A DNA stretch of 38,195 nt from Anthropogastromicrobium sp963652495. GTDB taxonomy: Bacteria > Bacillota > Clostridia > Lachnospirales > Lachnospiraceae. This document shows positions 31,677 through 38,195 of this stretch, in pieces. The notes beneath the pieces are model-generated. The model was not told the DNA's origin, did no database searches, and saw nothing but the letters and a program-made list of their open reading frames with translations. The translations under genes and the position numbers were made by a program. The DNA is taken from contig CAVJTU010000022.1 of NCBI GenBank assembly GCA_963652495.1, positions 1-38,195 of the forward strand, in the 5' to 3' direction. Each line of letters begins with the position of its first letter. Position 1 is the stretch's first letter.

Positions 31677-34600
31677 ATGCCAAAGGATAGCAGTATAAAG
31701 AAGGTTCTTGTAATTGGTTCGGGTCCGATTGTCATCGGCCAGGCAGCAGAGTTTGACTATGCGGGCACACAGGCCTGCCGCTCATTAAAAGAGGAAGGCG
31801 TATCGGTTGTTTTAGTAAACTCAAACCCGGCAACCATCATGACGGATAAGAGAATCGCCGATCATGTCTATATCGAGCCGTTAACAGCAGAGGTTTTGGA
31901 GCAGATCATTGCAAAGGAGCGTCCGGACAGCGTACTTCCCACTCTTGGAGGTCAGGCCGGATTAAACCTTGGTATGGAACTTGCCGAGAAAGGCATTCTG
32001 GATAAGTACGGATGCCGCCTGATCGGTACCACACCGGAGACCATCCGAAAGGCCGAAGACCGTCAGGAGTTCAAGGATACCATGGAGAAGATCAAAGAGC
32101 CATGTGCGGCATCAAAGGTCGTTCATAACATCCCAGACGGACTTGCATTTGCAGAGGAGATCGGATATCCGGTTGTTCTTCGTCCGGCCTATACACTTGG
32201 CGGAAGCGGCGGCGGAATCGCTTATGATCCGGAGCAGATGGAGGAAATTCTGGGAAATGGTCTTCGTCTTTCCCGTGTCGGCGAGGTCTTGGTTGAGCGC
32301 TGCATCGCAGGTTGGAAGGAAATCGAGTATGAGGTAATGCGTGATGGTGCCGGAAACGTAATTACCGTCTGCAACATGGAAAATATTGATCCGGTTGGTG
32401 TTCATACAGGAGACAGTATCGTCGTTGCACCGTCTCAGACACTTGGCGATAAAGAATATCAGATGCTTCGTACCTCCGCATTAAACATTATCAGCGAGTT
32501 AAAGATCACCGGAGGATGTAATGTTCAGTATGCGTTAAAGCCGGACAGCTTTGAGTATTGTGTCATCGAGGTTAACCCGCGTGTAAGCCGTTCTTCTGCA
32601 CTGGCATCGAAAGCAACAGGATATCCGATCGCAAAGGTTGCAGCAAAGATCGCACTGGGTTATACACTGGATGAGATTCCAAATGCGATTACAAAGAAGA
32701 CTTTTGCCAGCTTCGAGCCAATGCTTGACTACTGCGTTGTCAAGATTCCGAGACTGCCGTTTGATAAGTTTATCAGCGCATCCAGAAAGCTGACCACACA
32801 GATGAAGGCAACCGGTGAAGTTATGGCAATCTGCGACAACTTCGAGGGCGGTCTGATGAAGGCACTTCGTTCTCTTGAGCAGCATGTCGACAGTCTTGTA
32901 ACCGATGAGTACAGCAAGCTGTCTGCAGATGAGTTTGAGGAGCAGATGGCGATCGTCGATGACCGCAGAATCTTCCGTATTGCAGAGGCAATCCGCAGAG
33001 GTTATACCTACGATAAGATTCATGAGATTACCATGATTGATCCGTGGTTTATCGACAAGATCGCAATTCTGGTTGAGATGGAAGAACGTCTGTCAAAGGA
33101 AGAACTTACACCAGAGCTGTTAAAGGAAGCAAAGCGCATCGAATTCCCGGATAAGGTCATCGCAGCCTTAAATGGCAAGACGGAAGCTGAAGTAAAGAAG
33201 ATGCGTTACGACAACGGCATCGTGGCAGCATTCAAGATGGTTGACACCTGCGCAGCTGAATTTGCCGCAACGACACCGTATTATTATTCTGTATTTGGCA
33301 GTGAGAATGAGGCAGCAAAGACCGACGGAAGAAAGAAAGTACTCGTACTTGGTTCCGGTCCGATCCGTATCGGACAGGGTATTGAGTTTGACTTTTGCTC
33401 CGTTCACTGTACTTGGGCATTTGCAAAAGAAGGCTACGAGACCATTATCATCAATAACAACCCGGAGACGGTATCTACCGACTTTGATATTGCAGATAAG
33501 CTGTATTTTGAGCCACTGACACCAGAGGATGTCGAGAGCATTGTAAATCTGGAGCATCCGGACGGCGCAGTCGTACAGTTTGGCGGTCAGACTGCAATCA
33601 AGCTGACAGAGGCACTGATGAAGATGGGTGTTCCGATTCTTGGAACAAGTGCAAAGGACGTTGATGCGGCAGAGGACAGAGAACTGTTTGATCAGATTCT
33701 TCGCGAGACTAAGATTCCGCGCGCATCCGGCGGCACCGTGTTTACAGTAGACGAGGCATTAAAGGTTGCTCATGAATTAGGTTATCCGGTACTGGTTCGC
33801 CCATCCTATGTACTTGGCGGACAGGGTATGCAGATCGCAATCAACGACGAAGATATCACTCAATATATCGGTATCATCAACCGCTATGCACAGGAGCATC
33901 CGATCTTAGTCGATAAGTACCTGATGGGTAAGGAACTTGAAGTCGATGCCGTATGCGATGGACAGGATATCCTGATTCCGGGTATCATGGAGCACATCGA
34001 GCGTGCCGGTATCCACTCTGGTGACAGTATTTCCGTTTACCCGGCAAAGACCATCAGCCAGAAGACAAAGGAAACGATTGTTGAGTATACGAAGCGTCTG
34101 GCAAGAGCACTTCACGTAAAGGGTCTGATCAACATTCAGTTTATCGAGTATCAGGGCGAGGTTTATGTTATCGAGGTAAATCCGCGTTCCTCCCGTACTG
34201 TGCCATATATCAGTAAGGTAACGGGTATCCCGATCGTCGATCTGGCAACACAGGTTATTATCGGAAATACCATTCGCGGACTTGGTTACGAGCCGGGTCT
34301 TCAAAAGGAAGCGGACTACTATGCAATCAAGATGCCAGTATTCTCATTCGAGAAGCTGCGCGGAGCCGATATTGCACTCGGACCGGAGATGAAGTCTACC
34401 GGTGAGTGTCTTGGAATTGGCAAGACATTCAACGAGGCACTTTATAAGGCATTCCTCGGTGCAGGCTTCAGACTGCCAAAGTATAAGAAGATGATTATCA
34501 CCGTTCGCGACGATGACAAGGAAGAGATCGTTGATATCGCAAGACGTTTCAAGGCAATCGGCTACGAGATCTATGCGACAAAGGGAACAGGAGCCGCACT

Positions 34601-34871
34601 GCGCGCAAAGGGTGTGGATACGCTGTATGTCAGCAAGTTACAGCAGGATTCTCCAAACCTGCTTGACTTAATCCTTGGTCATCAGATTGACCTTGTTATC
34701 GATACACCGACTCAGGGTGCAGAGCGCAGCCATGATGGTTTCATTATCCGTCGAAATGCAATCGAGACCGGCGTGAATGTACTGACTGCGATTGATACCG
34801 CAAAAGCACTGATCACTAGCTTGGAGAATCGGGAAGAACAGCTGACACTGATTGATATCGCTACGATTTAA
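31677..34871 (+). CDS. carB: Carbamoyl-phosphate synthase large subunit
   Basis: The 1064-aa synthetase subunit, of normal full length. Two homologous halves each contain a pre-ATP-grasp and ATP-grasp unit: the first half starts KVLVIGSGPIVIGQAAEFDY with PVVLRPAYTLGGSGGG, and the second starts KVLVLGSGPIRIGQGIEFDF with PVLVRPSYVLGGQGMQ. The C-terminal MGS-like allosteric domain (from about 930) ends with ...DTPTQGAERSHDGFIIRRNAIE. In other organisms this domain binds UMP, ornithine or PRPP; which applies here is unknown. GGAGGAGA precedes the ATG. It forms an operon with carA. Confidence 0.97.
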   Translation: MPKDSSIKKVLVIGSGPIVIGQAAEFDYAGTQACRSLKEEGVSVVLVNSNPATIMTDKRIADHVYIEPLTAEVLEQIIAKERPDSVLPTLGGQAGLNLGMELAEKGILDKYGCRLIGTTPETIRKAEDRQEFKDTMEKIKEPCAASKVVHNIPDGLAFAEEIGYPVVLRPAYTLGGSGGGIAYDPEQMEEILGNGLRLSRVGEVLVERCIAGWKEIEYEVMRDGAGNVITVCNMENIDPVGVHTGDSIVVAPSQTLGDKEYQMLRTSALNIISELKITGGCNVQYALKPDSFEYCVIEVNPRVSRSSALASKATGYPIAKVAAKIALGYTLDEIPNAITKKTFASFEPMLDYCVVKIPRLPFDKFISASRKLTTQMKATGEVMAICDNFEGGLMKALRSLEQHVDSLVTDEYSKLSADEFEEQMAIVDDRRIFRIAEAIRRGYTYDKIHEITMIDPWFIDKIAILVEMEERLSKEELTPELLKEAKRIEFPDKVIAALNGKTEAEVKKMRYDNGIVAAFKMVDTCAAEFAATTPYYYSVFGSENEAAKTDGRKKVLVLGSGPIRIGQGIEFDFCSVHCTWAFAKEGYETIIINNNPETVSTDFDIADKLYFEPLTPEDVESIVNLEHPDGAVVQFGGQTAIKLTEALMKMGVPILGTSAKDVDAAEDRELFDQILRETKIPRASGGTVFTVDEALKVAHELGYPVLVRPSYVLGGQGMQIAINDEDITQYIGIINRYAQEHPILVDKYLMGKELEVDAVCDGQDILIPGIMEHIERAGIHSGDSISVYPAKTISQKTKETIVEYTKRLARALHVKGLINIQFIEYQGEVYVIEVNPRSSRTVPYISKVTGIPIVDLATQVIIGNTIRGLGYEPGLQKEADYYAIKMPVFSFEKLRGADIALGPEMKSTGECLGIGKTFNEALYKAFLGAGFRLPKYKKMIITVRDDDKEEIVDIARRFKAIGYEIYATKGTGAALRAKGVDTLYVSKLQQDSPNLLDLILGHQIDLVIDTPTQGAERSHDGFIIRRNAIETGVNVLTAIDTAKALITSLENREEQLTLIDIATI

Positions 34872-34889
34872 GACATTAGGAGACAAAAG

Positions 34890-34975
34890 TCAGAGTGCGC
34901 TCGTGCCTGCGCGAGAAAGCACATAGCCTTGGAAAAATTGCGAGAGCAGTGCATCAGCAAAGCATTCGCAGAGTG
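34890..34975. repeat. Two nested-hairpin look-alikes after carB (copy 4 region)
   Basis: First, GTGC (34895-34898) with GCAC (34919-34922) encloses CTCG (34900-34903) with CGAG (34912-34915). Second, TTGCGAGAGC begins at 34938; TGCGA (34939-34943) pairs with TCGCA (34966-34970) around TGC/GCA. The start of the second resembles ATTGCGAGAG in copy 1. Sequence identity is low, so membership of one family is tentative. Confidence 0.4.
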
Positions 34976-35019
34976 TCAAAAAAGTAACTGCAAATAAAAA
35001 CAACAGGAAAACAGCATCA

Positions 35020-35045
35020 GGGGGACAATAGCGATATTGTCCCCC
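35020..35045. terminator. 11-bp perfect hairpin with GCGA loop
   Basis: GGGGGACAATA (35020-35030) pairs perfectly with TATTGTCCCCC (35035-35045) across a GCGA (GNRA) tetraloop. It lies 150 bp after carB and 40 bp before the CPBP gene. No T-run follows, so it may act as an mRNA 3'-end stabiliser or leader structure rather than a classic terminator. Confidence 0.55.
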
Positions 35046-35085
35046 CGCGTTATATTATGACATTTTTAACAAGAAGGAAATGGAA

Positions 35086-35841
35086 ATGAAATATCAACCA
35101 GTATCGAGGCGGCTGATCAATTTGATCTATCCGCTTGTTATTTATATGGCAATCGGTATGGCGGTTCTTGGGGTGTACCCTAGAGGCGGCCTTTTCGCAA
35201 ACTTGATTGAGAAAGTGTTCTGCATTATTATTATGGGGGTCCTTTTTTATCAGGACTCCAAACAAATTCGCTGGGAGGGGGCGATCCTTTCGCCGGTATC
35301 CGCTTTGCTGCTGATTTTAATTGGTGCATCGGCATGCATTGGGGGAAATTTACTGTTTGATCTTACTGGCTTGAAGGCATTGCGGGCAGAGGAGACCGAG
35401 ATGGTAACACAGGCATTGTATTCGGATTCGCTGTGGCTTCAGATTCTGGTGGTCGGTATTGCTGCACCCATTGCGGAGGAACTTTTATTTCGGGGCATTC
35501 TTTATAGGAGAATGCGCACCTGGCTGGGTGTAGGAGCGGCTTCGTCTGCGGCACTTGCGATTTTTGCGGCGGTACACGGAAATTTATTGCAGGCACTCTA
35601 TGCATTTGTGTTAGGTGCAGTTTTAATCTGGGCATATGAACATTTTGCAAAATTAATCGCACCGATTCTCATACATATCGCTGCCAATCTGATTTCCATA
35701 TGTGCACAGCAAAGCATATGGTTTGGAACACTTTTGCAAAAATATGAAGTCATTTGGTGTATACTTGGTTTTGCGATAACTGTCGCGGGGATTGTTTATT
35801 TGTCGAAAAGAACTTGCAGTTGCCCGAAAAATTGTATATAA
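35086..35841 (+). CDS. CPBP family intramembrane glutamic protease
   Basis: A 251-aa integral membrane protein with about seven hydrophobic helices and the CPBP (Abi/CAAX-protease-like) motifs: E131-E132 and R136 in EELLFRGILYRRM, H164 in FAAVHGN, and H197 in LIHIAANL. Bacterial members are proposed to process peptides or bacteriocin-related substrates, or to give self-immunity; many have no known role, and no bacteriocin gene is nearby. The start is ATG 35086, with AAGGA 7 nt upstream; the ATG at 35080 would be too close to that site. Confidence 0.92.
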   Translation: MKYQPVSRRLINLIYPLVIYMAIGMAVLGVYPRGGLFANLIEKVFCIIIMGVLFYQDSKQIRWEGAILSPVSALLLILIGASACIGGNLLFDLTGLKALRAEETEMVTQALYSDSLWLQILVVGIAAPIAEELLFRGILYRRMRTWLGVGAASSAALAIFAAVHGNLLQALYAFVLGAVLIWAYEHFAKLIAPILIHIAANLISICAQQSIWFGTLLQKYEVIWCILGFAITVAGIVYLSKRTCSCPKNCI

Positions 35842-35968
35842 TACATTCTGTGCGGCTTATGCATAAATTACAAGGTTACTCTTCCTGATTTGATAGGTAA
35901 ATATTGGAAAATAGAAAGAATGATATATGTAATATGTCTGTAACAGCAGGCAGAAAGGTAAGAATTGT

Positions 35969-36997
35969 ATGAAACTTTTAACAATAACAGTTCCAAGTTA
36001 TAATTCAGAGGCATATTTGGATCGCTGTATGGCGACGCTGCTTCCGGGTGGTGATGAAGTGGAGATTTTGATCGTAGATGACGGATCAACGGACCGAACA
36101 GCCGAGATTGCCGATGAATATGAGCGAAAATATCCGAATATCGTGCGGGCAATCCACAAGGAAAATGGAGGTCATGGTGATGCGGTCACAGTTGGAATAC
36201 GCAATGCGACAGGTGTATTCTTTAAGGTAGTGGACAGCGATGACAGTCTGGCACCGGAAGCATACAGGCAGGTGCTTGACTTCTTACGCCGCATTGTCAA
36301 GAAAAATCATGAACTGGATATGCTGATTTCTAATTTTGTTTATGATCGTCATGATGAGAATGGCAATGTGATTCATCAGAAATCCATTGACTATCGAAAG
36401 ACACTTCCGAAAGGTCGTTTCTTTAACTGGAATGATATCGGAAAGTTCCAGACGGGTCATTATCTGTTAATGCATGCGGTTATTTACCGTACCAGCCTGT
36501 TAAAGGGAATCAATCTGACCCTTCCAAAGCATACCTTCTATGTTGATAACATCTATGTATATAAACCATTTCCATATGTGCGCGTAATGTATTATCTGGA
36601 TGTGGACTTCTATATGTATTATACTGGAAGAGAAGATCAATCAGTAAATCAGCAGGTGATGATGAAGCGGATCGACCAGCAGGATCGCGTAAACCGCATT
36701 ATCTTTGATGCATTTGACCTGGAAAAAATCAGCAATCAGAAGCTTCGCAGCTATCTGTACCGCTATTTGCAAATCATGTGTACCGTAACGACAGTCCACT
36801 ATGCGCTGATTAATACAGAGGATGCACAGCATAAAAAGGAAGCACTCTGGAACTATATGCGAAAGACAAATCCGGCGATGTGGCGTCATTTGCGCTGGAG
36901 TGCACAGGGGGTTGCGCTGAATCTGCCCGGAAAGGTTGGCAGAGCACTCGTGCGCAAGGGATATCGTCTGGCGCAGAGATTGTTTGGATTTAGCTAA
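35969..36997 (+). CDS. Family 2 glycosyltransferase
   Basis: A 342-aa cytosolic GT-A glycosyltransferase of family GT2. Residues 1-100 carry the nucleotide-sugar site: TVPSYNSEAYLDRC, IVDDGSTD (D37, D38), HKENGGHGDAV, and the metal-binding DSDD (89-92). The remainder is mostly helical, with no predicted membrane helix. It probably adds a sugar to a lipid-linked polysaccharide or wall polymer, but no partner genes are next to it, so donor and acceptor are unknown. AAAGG lies upstream of the ATG. The spacer 35842-35968 is AT-rich and holds no clear promoter. Confidence 0.93.
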   Translation: MKLLTITVPSYNSEAYLDRCMATLLPGGDEVEILIVDDGSTDRTAEIADEYERKYPNIVRAIHKENGGHGDAVTVGIRNATGVFFKVVDSDDSLAPEAYRQVLDFLRRIVKKNHELDMLISNFVYDRHDENGNVIHQKSIDYRKTLPKGRFFNWNDIGKFQTGHYLLMHAVIYRTSLLKGINLTLPKHTFYVDNIYVYKPFPYVRVMYYLDVDFYMYYTGREDQSVNQQVMMKRIDQQDRVNRIIFDAFDLEKISNQKLRSYLYRYLQIMCTVTTVHYALINTEDAQHKKEALWNYMRKTNPAMWRHLRWSAQGVALNLPGKVGRALVRKGYRLAQRLFGFS

Positions 36998-37093
36998 GTT
37001 TGGATATTGGGTTCACAGACGCCATTTACAAAACCGCTCGTTTCGTCACGTGAAAGCAATTCGTCCCGGCACTCACTACGTTATGATATTGCT

Positions 37094-37134
37094 CCCTCTA
37101 AGCAAGATTTTAGTTTGCCTAGAGGGATTTTCTT
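37094..37134 (+). terminator. Intrinsic terminator after the glycosyltransferase gene
   Basis: CCCTCTA (37094-37100) pairs with TAGAGGG (37120-37126), extended after one mismatch by GCAA with TTGC, followed by ATTTTCTT. It ends plus-strand transcription ahead of the convergent tRNA genes. Confidence 0.85.
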
Positions 37135-37152
37135 ATGTGCTAATTATGGTAC

Positions 37153-37178
37153 AAAAAAAGGACCGCTCTTCGCGATCC
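37153..37178 (-). terminator. Terminator of the tRNA operon
   Basis: Read on the minus strand, GGATCGC and GCGGTCC form a 7-bp stem with one G-U wobble, followed by seven T (37159-37153). It lies just downstream of tRNA-Met. Confidence 0.85.
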
Positions 37179-37188
37179 TCACCATCAA

Positions 37189-37262
37189 TAGCGGAAGGGA
37201 GATTCGAACTCTCGACACCACGGGTATGAACCGTGTGCTCTAGCCAGCTGAGCTATTCCGCC
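37189..37262 (-). tRNA. tRNA-Met (anticodon CAT)
   Basis: 74 nt. Acceptor GGCGGAA pairs with TTCCGCT (one G-U at the end), D arm GCTC..GAGC, anticodon stem CACGG/CCGTG with loop TTCATAC giving CAT, and T loop TTCGAAT. The T stem GAGAG/CTCCC has one A-C mismatch. CCA is not encoded. The acceptor start and D arm fit elongator Met; a lysidine-modified Ile tRNA is less likely. It lies 4 nt after tRNA-Val in one transcript. Confidence 0.93.
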
Positions 37263-37266
37263 AAAA

Positions 37267-37339
37267 TGGGGCCTATAGGGCTCGAACCTATGACCCTCTG
37301 CTTGTAAGGCAGATGCTCTCCCAGCTGAGCTAAGATCCC
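37267..37339 (-). tRNA. tRNA-Val (anticodon TAC)
   Basis: 73 nt. D arm GCTC..GAGC, anticodon stem CTGC/GCAG-type with loop CTTACAA giving TAC, and T arm ATAGG/CCTAT with loop TTCGAGC. The acceptor GGGATCT against AGGCCCC has an A-C mismatch at the fourth pair and a T-G wobble at the fifth. CCA is not encoded. It is the first gene of the two-tRNA unit. Confidence 0.93.
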
Positions 37340-37398
37340 ATTTTGTATCAATTGTTTCAACCGACTCTTTATAAGCCGCTCTCGCAACTGACTCCGTT

Positions 37399-37427
37399 AG
37401 TATACTATGTCTTTCTCAAAGTGTCAA
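37399..37427 (-). promoter_or_regulatory. Promoter of the tRNA operon
   Basis: On the minus strand, TTGACA (37427-37422), a 17-bp spacer and TATACT (37404-37399): near-perfect sigma-A boxes. Transcription would start near 37392, about 53 nt before tRNA-Val. Confidence 0.9.
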
Positions 37428-37462
37428 CACTTTTTTTAATTATTTTAAAAATTTTATTTTGT

Positions 37463-37945
37463 TTATAAATTTCCGACAATTTTATCCTTAAGAATTGCCA
37501 GGATCTCTCTTGGTATATAGAGAAGCAGTCTCCAGGAACGATATCTGGATGGAACCGGATAAATATGACGGCATCCACATTTTTTTCCGATCATTACTCC
37601 ACGAAACACGTGAAAATCATTCGTCACCACTCCGATAGATGGCTCCAGACTTCCAATGAGTTCCAGACTGAAATCCAGATTTTCTTTTGTGTTCGTTGAA
37701 CGGTCTTCCCTGATCAGACGCTTTCCGTCAATCCCATGCTCTGTCAGGTATCTGTACATGGCCTCCGCTTCGCTGATCCGTTCCCCGTCTCCCTTTCCGC
37801 CGGAAAGCACTGCCCTTGTCCGGGGATTCTCTTCAAGATAAAGCAAAGCCCTTCTGGTTCGTTCCAGAAGGGCTAATGTCATTTTTGTCCCATCTACATG
37901 AGCGCCAAGTACAATAATATAATCCAGATTCTCTCTGGCCTTCAT
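37463..37945 (-). CDS. YdcF/SanA-like protein (DUF218)
   Basis: A 160-aa protein of the DUF218 group (YdcF/SanA/ElyC). Family landmarks are the opening DYIIVLGAHVDGTKM, VLSGGKGDGERISEAEAM, IREDRSTNTKENLDFS and VVTNDFHVFRG. Relatives are linked to envelope maintenance or to binding of S-adenosylmethionine, but biochemical function is unsettled. There is no signal peptide or membrane helix, so it is the bare domain. Its ATG overlaps the stop of the upstream SEC-C gene by one base (TAATG), a sign of translational coupling. No hairpin terminator is seen after it. Confidence 0.9.
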   Translation of the reverse strand: MKARENLDYIIVLGAHVDGTKMTLALLERTRRALLYLEENPRTRAVLSGGKGDGERISEAEAMYRYLTEHGIDGKRLIREDRSTNTKENLDFSLELIGSLEPSIGVVTNDFHVFRGVMIGKKCGCRHIYPVPSRYRSWRLLLYIPREILAILKDKIVGNL

Positions 37946-38193
37946 TATTTACCGCAGCAGTATTTATATTTTTTACCACTTCCGCACGGACAAGGATCGT
38001 TACGGCCGATTTTGTGTGGTTTCACAACTGTTCCGGATTTCTTCTGCTCTTTATAGAGTTCTTTACGTTTCTCTTCTGTGAAGATTGCATCCCACTGTGG
38101 AAGCTGATACAGCCAGTCTGCCTTTGCATCAACCATGTTCTTATAAAGAAGTTCTTTATCGAATGCAAGTGTAACCTTTGTATTCTCATCCAT
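37945..38193 (-). CDS. SEC-C zinc-motif protein, at window edge
   Basis: 82 residues are visible, ending in the SEC-C zinc module IGRNDPCPCGSGKKYKYCC (C68, C70, C79, C80 counted from the first Met). The remaining part is helical (LLYKNMVDAKADWLYQLPQW). The frame is open to the window edge two bases before the ATG, so this may be a complete small protein or the C-terminus of a longer one; no ribosome site can be checked. SecA is unlikely because the sequence before the zinc module does not look like SecA. It is coupled to the YdcF-like gene. Confidence 0.75.
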   Translation of the reverse strand: MDENTKVTLAFDKELLYKNMVDAKADWLYQLPQWDAIFTEEKRKELYKEQKKSGTVVKPHKIGRNDPCPCGSGKKYKYCCGK

Positions 38194-38195
38194 AG

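Noticed and set aside
37007..37243. Plus-strand 78-codon frame ending GREIRTLDTTGMNRVL
   Set aside because: This is the familiar spurious translation through the antisense of a tRNA gene.
37945..38193. C-terminus of SecA
   Set aside because: The zinc module matches, but the preceding residues do not resemble the SecA linker and the gene overlaps a YdcF-like gene.

Overview
The window looks like chromosomal sequence from a gut-type Firmicute, most likely family Lachnospiraceae. The reasons are: moderate G+C; strong AGGAGG-type ribosome binding sites; a YesMN/LplBC-type sugar-uptake locus; tRNA genes without an encoded CCA; cytosolic GH51 and GH42 glycosidases; and a BspA-like leucine-rich-repeat surface protein. 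This assignment is inference from gene content. No rRNA, CRISPR array, transposase, integrase or phage gene was seen.

Layout. (1) 1-5549: two sugar ABC permeases on the minus strand (100-990, 1073-2020), divergent from a response regulator with an AraC-type output domain and its sensor kinase (2258-5549). The solute-binding protein is not in the window. (2) 5550-9350: a secreted LRR protein behind a hairpin leader, then a tiny lipoprotein that is almost only a disordered tail, with its own strong promoter and terminator. (3) 9618-14150: GH51 arabinofuranosidase and an ABC-F ATPase. (4) 14240-15700: an Nramp-like transporter lacking the canonical metal-binding motif, behind a promoter that overlaps a perfect 13-bp inverted repeat. 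(5) 15742-23433: a same-strand run of trmO, a SEC-C protein, an M19 dipeptidase, a MalY-type PLP enzyme, a DEAD-box helicase and a MATE transporter. (6) 23434-23773: terminator plus a hairpin-rich repeat. (7) 23774-27771: an OmpR-type response regulator, its kinase and cardiolipin synthase. (8) 27858-30304: GH42 beta-galactosidase, a palindromic spacer and a 75-aa orphan protein. (9) 30449-34871: an attenuator-type leader followed by carA-carB. (10) 35086-36997: a CPBP intramembrane protease and a GT2 glycosyltransferase. (11) 37153-38193, minus strand: tRNA-Val and tRNA-Met with clear promoter and terminator, then a YdcF/SanA-like protein translationally linked to a SEC-C protein at the window edge.

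How the genes work together. The left locus is a sugar sensing and uptake unit. GH51 and GH42 lack signal peptides and would act on imported oligosaccharides. carAB supplies carbamoyl phosphate. The MalY-to-MATE run is housekeeping. The two-component systems at 2258-5549 and 23774-26162 each overlap regulator and kinase by 14 nt, which suggests translational coupling.

The most unusual material is non-coding. There is a dispersed nested-hairpin repeat with two clear copies in opposite orientation (1-70 and 23581-23649) and two looser look-alikes, a second 14-bp inverted repeat against the 23774 operon, and several genes with terminator-like hairpins in their leaders (5688, 15879, 30573). No complete, obviously new multi-gene system was identified.
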